DNA of 64,000 nucleotides from Flavobacteriales bacterium (GCA_021739695.1 JAIPBM010000002.1:124001-188000); one strand, 5' to 3'. Positions 44,191-52,764 are shown, counted from the stretch's first letter. Numbers and translations: made by a program. Notes: a model not told the origin generated them from the sequence alone.

Positions 44191-45720
44191 ATGGAAAGCC
44201 GAAAAGTAAGAGTACGATTTGCCCCTAGCCCAACCGGGCCACTGCACATGGGTGGCGTAAGAACTGCACTTTACAATTATTTGTTCGCCAAGAAAATGGG
44301 CGGAGATTTTATTCTGCGAATTGAAGACACCGACCAAACACGATACGTTCCTGGTGCCGAAGAATATATCATGGAAGCGCTGGAATGGTGCGGAATGAAG
44401 CTGGATGAGGGACCACGAAGTGGAGGCCAATATGGTCCATACAAGCAATCGGAGCGGAAAGCCAGCTATCTGGAGTTCGCTGAGCAATTGATTGAAAGCG
44501 GTCATGCATATTATGCGTTCGATACTCCAGAAGAGCTAACCGAAATGCGGGAACGCTTGACTAAAGCGAAGGTTGCAGCGCCACAATACAATGCGGTCAC
44601 TCGTGAAACAATGAAGAATTCACTCACGCTTTCTGAAGATGATGTGAAAAGACGCATTGATGAAGGAGAAGCGTACGTAATCCGTATAAAGATTCCACGA
44701 AAGGAAGAGGTTCGATTTCATGACGTAATCCGTGGATGGGTTGTGGTTCATTCATCGCAAATGGACGACAAGGTTCTATTCAAGTCGGATGGTATGCCAA
44801 CATATCATTTGGCAAATGTGGTTGACGACTACAAGATGAAGGTCACACATGTGATCAGAGGAGAAGAGTGGTTGCCATCAGCTCCGCTGCATGTGCTCTT
44901 GTACCGTTATTTAGGATGGGAAGAGGTGATGCCTGTTTTCGCACACCTCCCGCTTATTTTAAAACCTGACGGAAACGGCAAACTAAGTAAGCGAGATGGA
45001 GATAGACTTGGGTTTCCCGTGTTTCCGCTGAACTGGAAAGATCCAGAAACGGGAGAAGAGTCTCATGGCTATCGAGAAAGAGGCTATTTTCCAGAGGCCT
45101 TCGTAAACATGCTTGCTATGCTAGGATGGAACCCAGGAACCAATCAGGAGATTTTCTCTTTGGATCAACTTGTTGAGGCGTTCTCTTTAGAGCGAGTTGG
45201 AAAATCAGGTTCAAAGTTTGATCCAGAAAAGGCAAAATGGTACAATCAGCAATATCTCAGAACGTATGACGATTCTGAATTGGCCGATATTTTCACTGTA
45301 ACGCTTAATCAGAAGGGAATTAACGTTGATAAAGATTATGTCACCGCGGTCTGTTCGTTGATTAAGGAGAAAACACAGTTTACTGGAGAGTTTTGGGACA
45401 TCGGAAGTTATTTTTTCCAGAAGCCAACGCATTACGATGAGGGTGTGATAAAGAAGCGTTGGAGTGATCAAGCTGCAATATTTTTCTTGGCGGTTGCTGA
45501 TGCTTTATCCGAATTAGCCGAGTGGAAATCGGAAGAGATTGAATTGACGTTTAAATCAACCGCTGAAAAGTTGGAGATAAATCCAGGGCAGGTAATGCAA
45601 TTGTTCCGGGTTTTATTGAGCGGTCAGGCTGGTGGCCCAGTGATTTTTGAAATGACTGAGCTGATTGGCCGTATAGAAGTGGTAGCTAGATTACGAGATG
45701 GGGTCGAAAAATTGAAATGA
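44191..45720 (+). CDS. gltX: Glutamyl-tRNA synthetase
   Basis: A 509-residue class I aminoacyl-tRNA synthetase. The start is ATG at 44191; a TTG one codon upstream is not needed. FAPSPTGPLHMGGVRTALYNYLFAK carries the HIGH-type motif (HMGG), followed by LRIEDTDQTR. KLSKRDGD is the KMSKS-type loop. FLHL-like and PLHVLLYRYLGWEEVMPVFAHLPLIL blocks and the C-terminal anticodon-binding domain are complete. It charges tRNA-Glu in the cytoplasm. Its stop codon overlaps the folB start. Confidence 0.97.
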   Translation: MESRKVRVRFAPSPTGPLHMGGVRTALYNYLFAKKMGGDFILRIEDTDQTRYVPGAEEYIMEALEWCGMKLDEGPRSGGQYGPYKQSERKASYLEFAEQLIESGHAYYAFDTPEELTEMRERLTKAKVAAPQYNAVTRETMKNSLTLSEDDVKRRIDEGEAYVIRIKIPRKEEVRFHDVIRGWVVVHSSQMDDKVLFKSDGMPTYHLANVVDDYKMKVTHVIRGEEWLPSAPLHVLLYRYLGWEEVMPVFAHLPLILKPDGNGKLSKRDGDRLGFPVFPLNWKDPETGEESHGYRERGYFPEAFVNMLAMLGWNPGTNQEIFSLDQLVEAFSLERVGKSGSKFDPEKAKWYNQQYLRTYDDSELADIFTVTLNQKGINVDKDYVTAVCSLIKEKTQFTGEFWDIGSYFFQKPTHYDEGVIKKRWSDQAAIFFLAVADALSELAEWKSEEIELTFKSTAEKLEINPGQVMQLFRVLLSGQAGGPVIFEMTELIGRIEVVARLRDGVEKLK

Positions 45721-46073
45721 TGCAAGAGTTGTACATCGAAGATATCAGGCTCCATGCATATCATGGTTGTCTGGAAGAGGAAGGAAGAATAGGAGGGAAG
45801 TACCGCATTGACATCAAAGCCGTTGCTGATTTTTCTGCTTGTGCAGATTCGGATGACCTGAACAAAACCGTAGATTATGTGGTCATTTACAATCTAGTGG
45901 AGGAAGAGATGGCGGTACGATCAAAACTCATTGAAACGGTTGCTAAACGAATTGCGCTTAAATTGAGAGAACAATACACGTGGGTTTCAGAATGGGAAGT
46001 TAGTTTGACCAAATTCAATCCTCCTGTTGGTGGAAGCCTTGGTCAGAGTCGTATTGTCTGGAAGCTAAATTGA
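45717..46073 (+). CDS. folB: Dihydroneopterin aldolase
   Basis: The 118-residue FolB. MQELYIEDIRLHAYHGCLEEEGRIGGKYRIDI contains the conserved H-G-x-x-x-x-E substrate-site motif, LNKTVDYVVIYNLVEEEM the DY block, and the C terminus the VSLTKFNPPVGG catalytic lysine motif (typically K-P-x-A). It cleaves 7,8-dihydroneopterin to 6-hydroxymethyl-dihydropterin and glycolaldehyde in folate synthesis. The first ATG overlaps the gltX stop codon; a second ATG follows one codon later. Confidence 0.95.
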   Translation: MMQELYIEDIRLHAYHGCLEEEGRIGGKYRIDIKAVADFSACADSDDLNKTVDYVVIYNLVEEEMAVRSKLIETVAKRIALKLREQYTWVSEWEVSLTKFNPPVGGSLGQSRIVWKLN

Positions 46074-46075
46074 AT

Positions 46076-46107
46076 TTGTTTGAGTTAAGTTTGGATTATT
46101 ACTTTTG
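46076..46107 (+). promoter_or_regulatory. Promoter of tRNA-Cys
   Basis: TTG at 46076-46078 (or TTTG at 46079-46082) and a perfect TACTTTTG at 46100-46107, 6 bases before the tRNA 5' end at 46114. The position fits a transcript starting at or just before the tRNA. Confidence 0.7.
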
Positions 46108-46113
46108 CAGCAT

Positions 46114-46184
46114 GGTCGAGTGGCCGAGCGGTTAGGCAGAGGTCTGCAAAACCTTGTACAGCGGTTCAAATCCGCTCTCGACCT
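46114..46184 (+). tRNA. tRNA-Cys (GCA)
   Basis: A 71-nt cloverleaf. The acceptor stem is GGTCGAG with CTCGACC, the D arm lies around GCCGAGCGGTTAGGC, and the anticodon stem AGGT/ACCT has the loop CTGCAAA and anticodon GCA. The T arm is AGCGG-TTCAAAT-CCGCT, and the discriminator base is T. The CCA end is not encoded. A strong hairpin terminator follows. Confidence 0.96.
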
Positions 46185-46187
46185 CAA

Positions 46188-46223
46188 GAAACCCCACTAA
46201 TTTCAGTGGGGTTTCTTATTTTT
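46188..46223 (+). terminator. Rho-independent terminator after tRNA-Cys
   Basis: An 11-bp perfect stem (46188-46198 with 46205-46215), loop 6, followed by a T-rich stretch. It starts 4 bases after the tRNA. Confidence 0.92.
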
Positions 46224-46258
46224 GATAGGCGCTAAAGAACTTTACAGGAAAGACATAG

Positions 46259-47074
46259 ATGAAACACACAGCTTTTTTAATCTTAATTATCCTCTGGTCG
46301 ATTAGGGGTTTCTCCCAAATACCACCGTATGGTGACTACGCAGTTCAAGTGGATGTCGTTGGAAATGGTTTTGCAAATACAGCCTTGATTTATTTTGAGG
46401 ATGATGGGTGGAATCCGCCAGCAACGACTCCAACTTATGGTTGGGATGGGTGTTGTGATGCACAGATGCTATTAGGAAACGTTAATCAGCCTCATATTTA
46501 CACCGAAGTCGTATCACCTCCCTTACCCCCTGGAAACCCACCAGCAAATTCAAGACTATCAATTAATGGATTGCCACATCTTTTTGAGCCAGTTGATGTA
46601 CCATTGGGCTTTCTACCAGGCACATTGGCACAGTATGACTTCAAATTCACCCTTCTTAGCACGCTACCCTTGGGCGTTGTAGTTGAATTGGAAGACGTTA
46701 CCCAGAATGTTACTCAAGACCTTCTAGGCGACTCAATTTATAGCACATGGGGGGCGGTATCAGATGACCCGGCCAGATTTATTATTCATTTCTATCCGTC
46801 AAATGTAACTTCCAATGAGCAAAACCCTAATCGAACGGAACGTGAAGTAGAAATGTTTATTAGACACGACAATATTATTTTTAGGGGATTGAATGAATTA
46901 GGGGTGGTTGATTTTATGATGTTTGACACACAAGGAAGGGTTGTTTGGTCTGAGAAAGTTTTTGACAGAAAAAACATGATGTCCCTAAATAGAACTACCT
47001 TTTCTGATGGCGTCTACGTTTTGCGGTTCAGACTGACGGGTGGATCAATTATTACACGAAAGATCCATTTATAA
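46259..47074 (+). CDS. Secreted protein with T9SS C-terminal sorting domain
   Basis: A 271-residue protein. The signal peptide is MKHTAFLILIILWSIRGFSQ. The globular part (residues ~21-185) starts with IPPYGDYAVQVDVVGNG and contains WDGCCDAQMLLG with a vicinal cysteine pair. The C-terminal ~75 residues match a type A T9SS sorting domain: VVDFMMFDTQGRVVWSEKVF ... SDGVYVLRFRLTGG and a basic end (ITRKIHL). The protein would be exported by Sec and then moved through the outer membrane by the type IX system. Its function is not recognised. Confidence 0.9.
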   Translation: MKHTAFLILIILWSIRGFSQIPPYGDYAVQVDVVGNGFANTALIYFEDDGWNPPATTPTYGWDGCCDAQMLLGNVNQPHIYTEVVSPPLPPGNPPANSRLSINGLPHLFEPVDVPLGFLPGTLAQYDFKFTLLSTLPLGVVVELEDVTQNVTQDLLGDSIYSTWGAVSDDPARFIIHFYPSNVTSNEQNPNRTEREVEMFIRHDNIIFRGLNELGVVDFMMFDTQGRVVWSEKVFDRKNMMSLNRTTFSDGVYVLRFRLTGGSIITRKIHL

Positions 47075-47106
47075 AAAAAAACTAAATTTGTTGTACAATT
47101 AAACTC

Positions 47107-47301
47107 ATGAAAAAGCTTATCTCTTTCATTTTTTTGCTTTTTGGTACGGCCGATTTTTCAGTTGCTCAAGGGCCACCGCTTCCTCCGCCTCCACCGCATG
47201 CACACACGTCTTTAGATTTGGTTGTGTCGGTGCTTGTTTTGGCAAGTATTGTGTATGGCTCGTATAGGCTGCGTTCTTCAAAGCCGCATAAAGCAGCCTA
47301 G
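47107..47301 (+). CDS. Micro-protein: signal peptide, Pro-rich linker, C-terminal TM and basic tail
   Basis: A 64-residue protein. MKKLISFIFLLFGTADFSVAQ is a signal peptide. A run of Pro residues follows (PPLPPPPPHAH), then a hydrophobic helix (LDLVVSVLVLASIVYGSY) and a basic tail (RLRSSKPHKAA). The mature chain would hardly be more than a membrane-anchored Pro-rich stub. The layout recalls the small PID-CTERM-type proteins of Bacteroidota. It is encoded 32 bases after the T9SS cargo gene on the same strand, so it may be coexpressed with it. A TAAATTTG element at 47083-47090 could be its own promoter. Confidence 0.75.
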   Translation: MKKLISFIFLLFGTADFSVAQGPPLPPPPPHAHTSLDLVVSVLVLASIVYGSYRLRSSKPHKAA

Positions 47302-47334
47302 TTTACAGGACTTTATTAATCTCTTCCGAGGCAG

Positions 47335-48378
47335 CTAGTATAAACCTTGGTTTCCTAGAATTCTATCAACTAACATTTCTAGTTGATCTTTTATGGTATC
47401 GAACTTCACATCTCTGATTGATTCGTATTCAAGTTCGCCGTTGGTGTTTTTGTGGATTCTGAAATAGAATGAAAATGAACCAATAGGTTCGGTCGACTCA
47501 AATTTACTTCGGCCAAATTTCAAGGTGTAAAAATCATACGTTTCTGGAGAGGCCTCAGAGACAATGTAAAGTTGGTCAGAGAACCATCGTAGGCGCTCTA
47601 CGCCATAATCGTTCTCTATGTCTTTAATGAGGTAATGGTTTTTCTGAAACGAGACCCATTTAACGTCTTTACTTTGGTCGAACAACGAATGATAGCCAAT
47701 TTGAAATGTCGAATCTGTTTCTGCTACCCCGTACCATAGAATGATGTTCAACGGTGTGGTTCCAACAAACACAAGTTTTGGTTTTTGGGATTCAGAGAGC
47801 AGGTCATTTTCAAAGACCTCCGCTACGATAAGTTTGTTTACTAGGCCGGCTATTAGATACGTTGAGCTAAGTGCCACTCCGAAATAGTTGACCTTTCTGC
47901 GCCAACCGCTAGTGCGTTTAATAAACAATAGCGCAATCACACTAAGCAGGAATGGAACTGTATAGAAGAGATCAACTACGAATACTGATGCTATACTTAC
48001 CCTGTGATCGGAAAATGGAAGAAATAGCTGAGTCCCATAAGTAGTGAGGCAATCAAGTAGCGGATGTGTGAAAATTGACCAGAAGAAAAGCCATGTCCAA
48101 CCCTTATAATCTGCCTCAGGTTGTTTGCGGTAGAGCCAATTGACCAACCACCCCAGTATTGGCGCCATTACAATGGCAAAAAGGATAGAGTGTGAAATAC
48201 CTCTGTGCAAGACGATCTCATCAATTGCCCCACCTCCAATGAGTTTGATATACAGCACATCAAGATCTGGAATGGTACCCGCCACGGCACCCCACAGTAA
48301 AGCCTTGTTCCCTACTTTTTTACCGAGAACAGCTTCTCCAACAGCAGCTCCGAGTACAATTTGAGTTAAACTATCCAC
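47335..48378 (-). CDS. YdjM/DUF457 membrane-bound metal-dependent hydrolase family protein
   Basis: A 347-residue protein. The N-terminal half carries the family signature DSLTQIVLGAAVGEAV, GTIPDLDVL and HRGISHSILFAIV, in which Asp and His residues are the proposed metal ligands. TWLFFWSIFTHPLLDCLTTYGTQL follows with another His-Asp pair. Four to five hydrophobic helices cover residues ~1-190; the rest is a soluble domain of ~150 residues. The E. coli relative YdjM is SOS-regulated, and the role here is unknown. The start is GTG at 48376-48378. It converges with the micro-protein gene. Confidence 0.9.
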   Translation of the reverse strand: MDSLTQIVLGAAVGEAVLGKKVGNKALLWGAVAGTIPDLDVLYIKLIGGGAIDEIVLHRGISHSILFAIVMAPILGWLVNWLYRKQPEADYKGWTWLFFWSIFTHPLLDCLTTYGTQLFLPFSDHRVSIASVFVVDLFYTVPFLLSVIALLFIKRTSGWRRKVNYFGVALSSTYLIAGLVNKLIVAEVFENDLLSESQKPKLVFVGTTPLNIILWYGVAETDSTFQIGYHSLFDQSKDVKWVSFQKNHYLIKDIENDYGVERLRWFSDQLYIVSEASPETYDFYTLKFGRSKFESTEPIGSFSFYFRIHKNTNGELEYESIRDVKFDTIKDQLEMLVDRILGNQGLY

Positions 48379-48453
48379 GTAGCAAATCTAGTAACCGAAC
48401 AAATGGAATTCGTTAAGAATTTCAGATTGCCGCAACATGGCTATATTTGAATC

Positions 48454-48861
48454 ATGTCGGTCGAAGTAAATGATAGAACCAAAGCTCAACGTCTTCACCA
48501 AGAGGTAAAGCAGTGGCAGTCTGAGCTTAATTCACATGTTATTGACCTCATGTTTTTTCAGCGCATGCTGGACATATATGCCTTGAAGGATGTTGGAACA
48601 ATTTCGGAGTCTGCTGATATCGGACATCTCAAACAAACCCTAAGCTCATTTTTGCAGTTTCGGGTAGAGCGACAAAAACAGCAATTAAGAGAACATGAAG
48701 AATATCTCCTGAAAATTGCTGAAGACCGCGTGTTGCTTAAGGATCGGGAATTTCCATTCAAACATCAGGACGTGGAGAAGGAGATGCGTGACTTTAGGAC
48801 AGGTTATCAGGCGCTTCAGGCCAGTTTGTATGAAAAAATTGAGCAACTCAAAAACTACTGA
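48454..48861 (+). CDS. Small helical coiled-coil protein, unknown function
   Basis: A 135-residue protein with no signal peptide or membrane helix, predicted to be almost entirely helical and charged: RTKAQRLHQEVKQWQSELNSH, DIGHLKQTLSSFLQF, RVERQKQQLREHEEYLLKIAEDR and DVEKEMRDFRTGYQALQASL. No family is recognised. It reads as a cytoplasmic coiled-coil adaptor. Coding preference and the clean boundaries between two divergent operons support it as a real gene. Confidence 0.7.
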   Translation: MSVEVNDRTKAQRLHQEVKQWQSELNSHVIDLMFFQRMLDIYALKDVGTISESADIGHLKQTLSSFLQFRVERQKQQLREHEEYLLKIAEDRVLLKDREFPFKHQDVEKEMRDFRTGYQALQASLYEKIEQLKNY

Positions 48862-48998
48862 TGTTCTGCGGTAATCATGCTGATTACTCTTTTTGAGTTT
48901 TCTTGAGCTAGAACTGAGCGAAAACGAATGGGTAAAACGCTTGATTGAAATGTCTTTGTCATTTCGAAGGAGCCGCAATCGAAGAAGAAAAAATCGGC

Positions 48999-49439
48999 CT
49001 ATTTTATAATTTCTGCCTGAAACATTTGGTAAGGCACAGCATTCATTTCGCCTTGCGTGTTGATCTGTAAGATTCCTTTGAATGTGACCATCTGATCGGT
49101 GCTGAAGCGAGGGAATTTACCGTTAGGAAAAAGCTCGACAACTGTTTCTGGCCCTGCGTTACCGCAGAAAAAGCAATTGGCAAACGGATTGGCAGAAACC
49201 ATGTACATGCCCAATTCCACATCAACTGGAATCACGTAGCCCTTCACTTTGATTTCCTTCCCGTTCAAGGCCATTAGTTCCTTGGAAAACTCTGGTGGTT
49301 TCACATTTACTTCAAACCCGAATGTTTCAGAATATTGTCGATGGAATTTCACTTGGGCAAACGTGTTCCAGCCGACTAGGGTTTGTCCTGAAACGGAGAG
49401 AGAACCAACTATGAGAAAAAACGAAAGAAGAAACCTCAC
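48999..49439 (-). CDS. Secreted CFFCG-motif protein A (DUF3299-like)
   Basis: A 146-residue exported protein with a signal peptide (MRFLLSFFLIVGSLSVSGQ). The core contains KVKGYVIPVDVELGMYMVSANPF followed by CFFCGNAGPETVVEL, with two cysteines in a CxxC arrangement, and a small beta domain afterwards. A paralog of identical length (146 residues) with the same CFFCGNAGPE block is encoded directly upstream. The start codon is GTG and overlaps the stop codon of that paralog by 4 bases. The block resembles DUF3299 proteins, which have been linked to zinc-regulated ABC systems; metal binding is inferred from CxxC only. Confidence 0.8.
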   Translation of the reverse strand: MRFLLSFFLIVGSLSVSGQTLVGWNTFAQVKFHRQYSETFGFEVNVKPPEFSKELMALNGKEIKVKGYVIPVDVELGMYMVSANPFANCFFCGNAGPETVVELFPNGKFPRFSTDQMVTFKGILQINTQGEMNAVPYQMFQAEIIK

Positions 49440-49876
49440 TTGGGCGTAGCGTTTTGAAGAATGTAATTGCAGTGTTCCAGATCATCCCAATTCAGCTTCA
49501 ATCTTCCTCGGAACGTCAGAATCTCATCTGTTTTATAAGCGCCCTTATTTCCTTCGATAAATTGAAGCTCCATCACACTTTCCGGCCCTGCATTTCCACA
49601 GAAAAAGCATGAGGCGAATGGATTGGCTGAGAGAACATAGTAGCCCGATTCAACATCAACTGGAATAATGTAGCCTTCGAGTTCAACGAGCGCGCCATCC
49701 AGCGCCAACACCTCTTTACTGAAATCGGGATAATAGACCGTTTCGTCATATTCCTCGAAGTATTTTTCGCCCCATACAACCTTTGCCAGTAACGACCATT
49801 CAATCTTTTTGTGCTGCGCCCTTCCTTCGGAGAAAAGAGAAAAAGAGAAAAAGAGAAAAAAGACCAGCCTACTCAT
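49436..49876 (-). CDS. Secreted CFFCG-motif protein B (DUF3299-like)
   Basis: A 146-residue paralog of the downstream gene, with signal peptide MSRLVFFLFFSFSLFSEGRAQ. A longer frame with 20 extra residues at the N terminus exists, but the ATG at 49874-49876 gives a proper signal peptide, a length equal to the paralog's, and only an 8-base overlap with the permease gene. The core has ELEGYIIPVDVESGYYVLSANPF and CFFCGNAGPESVMEL. It follows the FtsX-type permease gene of an ABC transporter, so both small proteins are likely partners of that transporter outside the membrane. Confidence 0.8.
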   Translation of the reverse strand: MSRLVFFLFFSFSLFSEGRAQHKKIEWSLLAKVVWGEKYFEEYDETVYYPDFSKEVLALDGALVELEGYIIPVDVESGYYVLSANPFASCFFCGNAGPESVMELQFIEGNKGAYKTDEILTFRGRLKLNWDDLEHCNYILQNATPK

Positions 49877-51092
49877 TGCGCAAAATGCTTGAAATATCTG
49901 AACGATAAGCACGAATGGCCGGAATAATGGCCGCAATCAATCCAACACCCAGCGTGAATGGCAACAACCACAGTTCAACAGTTGAGACACCGCTTTGCAT
50001 CACACTAAAGTGAAATTGTTCTTCGCCAAAAGATGAAAGCATCATAATTCCAACACGCCCTAAGATGATGCCAAAAGCGTATCCGACCAAGCACAGCAGC
50101 AAACTTTCCTGCACGACCAGACCGAATAATTTAGAAGGTGAAGCACCGAGCGAACGCATAAGCGCCAATTCGTATTTCCGCTCTTTAAGCGAATTGAGCA
50201 ACGAAATGAAAACGCTTAGCGCGGCAATTAACATCATCAGCATTCCAATGGCTTGCAATGTGCTGAAACCAATTCCCATCAACTCATATAGACGATTGAT
50301 TTCGATGGCAGGGAGCCCAGCCTGCATTGAGGTTTTTTCGTTCACCATGCGTGGTATTTGCATGATTCCCATCGGACTTTTAAACTTGACCAATAGAGCG
50401 GTTATCTCGCCTTTTTCTTCATCCAAGTGGTGTTCGTGCTCGTCTTTATGAGCATGCTCTTCGTGTGCCGGCTCATCATGATTGTGGATATCCCAAACAC
50501 TTTCTGTGGATGTAAGAATGAGCCGGTCGACCACCGTTCCTGTTGGATTTAGAATTCCAACCACGTTATAATGCGATTCTTCGTGCGCGTGGCCTTCTTC
50601 GTCAAATCCATGGTTTCCATGAAAATGAGAACCTATTTTGAGACCAAGTTTTTCGGCAGCAGCGCTTCCCAAAACCACATCCATACTGTGGTTCCAAATT
50701 GTTCCATCAGAAAAAGTTGCCTCATAGTGACGGAGGTAAAGCGAGTCGGTTCCTACAATCCGAATGCCCTTGTAACTATCGCCATACGAAAGCGGGATGC
50801 TGTATTTGATAAGTGGATGTCGCTTCAGTTTATTTGCCTCAGCAAGCGGAATATTTCCGGTTGGGTTATCAATTTGATAAACGGCCGAAAGAATGAGTTG
50901 CAGCGGACTTCCTTTTGCGCCCACAACCATGTCAATACCGCGAATGTCACGCGTAAATCGATCATTCAGTTGTTCGCTTACGGTAACGATGAATGAAACC
51001 ATTCCCACACCGATGGAAAGCAGCATAATGCTAAGCGCAGTGGTGAGGAAATGTTCCTTCAGATTGGCGTATGCGAGCTGCAGCGTCTTCAT
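49869..51092 (-). CDS. ABC transporter permease, FtsX/MacB-like, with His-rich external loop
   Basis: A 407-residue protein: one N-terminal helix (TALSIMLLSIGVGMVSFIVTV), a large extracytoplasmic domain (residues ~45-275), and three more helices in the C-terminal part (around 280, 330 and 375). This is the four-helix LolC/MacB/FtsX architecture. The external domain contains two His clusters: residues 156-174 (six His, HFHGNHG ... HAHEESH) and residues 203-222 (eight His, including HAHKDEHEHH). Such clusters usually bind zinc or other transition metals. The gene overlaps the ATPase gene by 4 bases (ATGA). Confidence 0.9.
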   Translation of the reverse strand: MKTLQLAYANLKEHFLTTALSIMLLSIGVGMVSFIVTVSEQLNDRFTRDIRGIDMVVGAKGSPLQLILSAVYQIDNPTGNIPLAEANKLKRHPLIKYSIPLSYGDSYKGIRIVGTDSLYLRHYEATFSDGTIWNHSMDVVLGSAAAEKLGLKIGSHFHGNHGFDEEGHAHEESHYNVVGILNPTGTVVDRLILTSTESVWDIHNHDEPAHEEHAHKDEHEHHLDEEKGEITALLVKFKSPMGIMQIPRMVNEKTSMQAGLPAIEINRLYELMGIGFSTLQAIGMLMMLIAALSVFISLLNSLKERKYELALMRSLGASPSKLFGLVVQESLLLCLVGYAFGIILGRVGIMMLSSFGEEQFHFSVMQSGVSTVELWLLPFTLGVGLIAAIIPAIRAYRSDISSILRNE

Positions 51093-51715
51093 ATTTCCAC
51101 CGAATTCAGAAAGCGGTTTTTCAATCGTTGATCGTGTGTGACGATGACGAGCGCTGCGCCATGACCAGTGACGGTTTTCTGTAGCAGGTCTGCTACTAAC
51201 TCGCAGTTTTCATCATCCAAAGCGGAGGTCGGTTCATCTGCCAGAACAACTTTTGGTTGCGTGATCAAAGCCCGCGCAATTCCCGCACGTTGACGTTCCC
51301 CGATACTCAACTCATTTGGTCGATTTTTGGCTTTATCGGCAATACCGAGTTCAGAAAGAAGCTCATTGGCAAAAGCCTCGTCATTGGGAAGTCCAGCAAG
51401 CGAGCGCGCCAATTGCAAGTTTTGCATCACGCTGATGGAGCGGATAAACTGCGCCTGTTGGAAAACCATTCCGATGTTTTTCCCTCGGAAAGCATCACGC
51501 GCTTTTCCTTTCAGTTTGGTGATGGACTGTCCATCGATGGTCACAGAACCTGAATTCGGCTCCATCAATCCGGCCAACAGATGCAAAAGCGTTGTTTTTC
51601 CTTTTCCTGAGCGACCTAGAACCAAAAGAACCTCAGTAGGTTCAACTGAAAGGTCAGAGAACGAGAAGCTCGGTCCGTTCGCGTAGCTAAAAGAAAGGTC
51701 TTTTGTTTGCAGCAT
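51089..51715 (-). CDS. ABC transporter ATP-binding protein (LolD-like)
   Basis: A 208-residue nucleotide-binding subunit with all motifs: Walker A GRSGKGKTT, Q-loop MVFQQAQF, signature LSIGERQRAG, Walker B VVLADEPTSALDDE and the H-loop THD. The short length and sequence type place it in the MacB/LolD group that pairs with FtsX-like permeases. It is the first gene of a four-gene minus-strand operon (ATPase, permease, two secreted CFFCG proteins). Given the partners, release of lipoproteins seems less likely than metal or redox handling in the envelope; this is inference. Confidence 0.93.
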   Translation of the reverse strand: MLQTKDLSFSYANGPSFSFSDLSVEPTEVLLVLGRSGKGKTTLLHLLAGLMEPNSGSVTIDGQSITKLKGKARDAFRGKNIGMVFQQAQFIRSISVMQNLQLARSLAGLPNDEAFANELLSELGIADKAKNRPNELSIGERQRAGIARALITQPKVVLADEPTSALDDENCELVADLLQKTVTGHGAALVIVTHDQRLKNRFLNSVEI

Positions 51716-51780
51716 TTCTTAATGATGCAAAACTAATGGGTTGACCGTAGGTTCGTACTTTTAGCCGACATTCTAAGAAC

Positions 51781-52764
51781 ATGCTTGAACGACCTAGACG
51801 AAACCGCGCCACCGAAACCATCCGAAGTTTGGTTCGAGAGACGCGCCTCGACCTTTCCAATTTGATTTATCCACTTTTTATGGTGGATGGAAAAGGAATT
51901 AAGGATGAGATTGGTTCGCTGCCTGGCATTTATCGTTTTTCGGAAGACAAATTGCTGAAGGAGGTGGAAGAGTCGATGAACCTTGGATTGCGTTCGTTTG
52001 TGCTTTTTCCTGCTGTAGAAGATTCGCTTAAGGACAAGGTTGCGAGCTACGGTTATGATGAGAAGAATTTCTACTTGCGCATTATCGCGAAGCTGAAAAA
52101 AGAATTTCCAGAAAGCTGCTTGATCAGCGATGTAGCCATGGACCCGTACAGTTCTGACGGACATGATGGATTGGTGGAAGACGGAAGAATATTGAATGAT
52201 GAAACGCTCGATATTCTTGGACAAATGGCGGTTGCCCAGGCCGAAGCGGGCATTGACATCATCGGTCCGTCTGATATGATGGACGGCCGCGTGCAACACA
52301 TTCGAGAAGAATTGGACGATGCCGATTTTGAGAACGTGGGCATCATGAGTTATACCGCCAAATATGCGAGTGCTTACTACGGTCCGTTTCGCGATGCGTT
52401 GAGTAGCGCGCCAAAATCGGGGGACAAAAAGACATACCAAATGGATCCCGCCAATAAATGGGAAGCGCTTCGCGAAGCAGAACTGGACGCTTCGGAAGGA
52501 GCAGATTTTCTAATGGTGAAACCAGCACTTCTGTACTTGGACATCATCCATCTTCTGAAAGAAAAGTTTGAATTACCGATTGCCGCCTACAATGTGAGCG
52601 GAGAATATGCCATGCTGAAAGCAGCGGCACAGAACGGTTGGTTGGATTATGATAAGGCGATGCCCGAAATGCTGTTGAGTTTCAAGCGTGCTGGAGCTTC
52701 GGCAATCCTTACCTATTTTGCCAAGGAATACGCCCAAATGCTAAAAGATGGGAAGCTTGCTTAA
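51781..52764 (+). CDS. hemB: Delta-aminolevulinic acid dehydratase (porphobilinogen synthase)
   Basis: The 327-residue HemB. The metal region reads DVAMDPYSSDGHDGL, with Asp replacing the cysteines of the zinc-type enzymes, so a magnesium-type enzyme is expected. GADFLMVKPALLYLD contains the Schiff-base lysine, and the second lysine lies in the KSGDKKTYQMDPAN block. The C-terminal AILTYFAKEYA is family-typical. It condenses two ALA molecules to porphobilinogen for haem synthesis. The next gene overlaps its 3' end by 17 bases. Confidence 0.96.
   Translation: MLERPRRNRATETIRSLVRETRLDLSNLIYPLFMVDGKGIKDEIGSLPGIYRFSEDKLLKEVEESMNLGLRSFVLFPAVEDSLKDKVASYGYDEKNFYLRIIAKLKKEFPESCLISDVAMDPYSSDGHDGLVEDGRILNDETLDILGQMAVAQAEAGIDIIGPSDMMDGRVQHIREELDDADFENVGIMSYTAKYASAYYGPFRDALSSAPKSGDKKTYQMDPANKWEALREAELDASEGADFLMVKPALLYLDIIHLLKEKFELPIAAYNVSGEYAMLKAAAQNGWLDYDKAMPEMLLSFKRAGASAILTYFAKEYAQMLKDGKLA

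Noticed and set aside
48442-48449. TATATTTG as promoter of the small coiled-coil gene
   Set aside because: It ends 4 bases before the ATG, so a transcript would start inside the gene, and no TTG is at the right distance. The same holds for TAGATTTG at 61942-61949.
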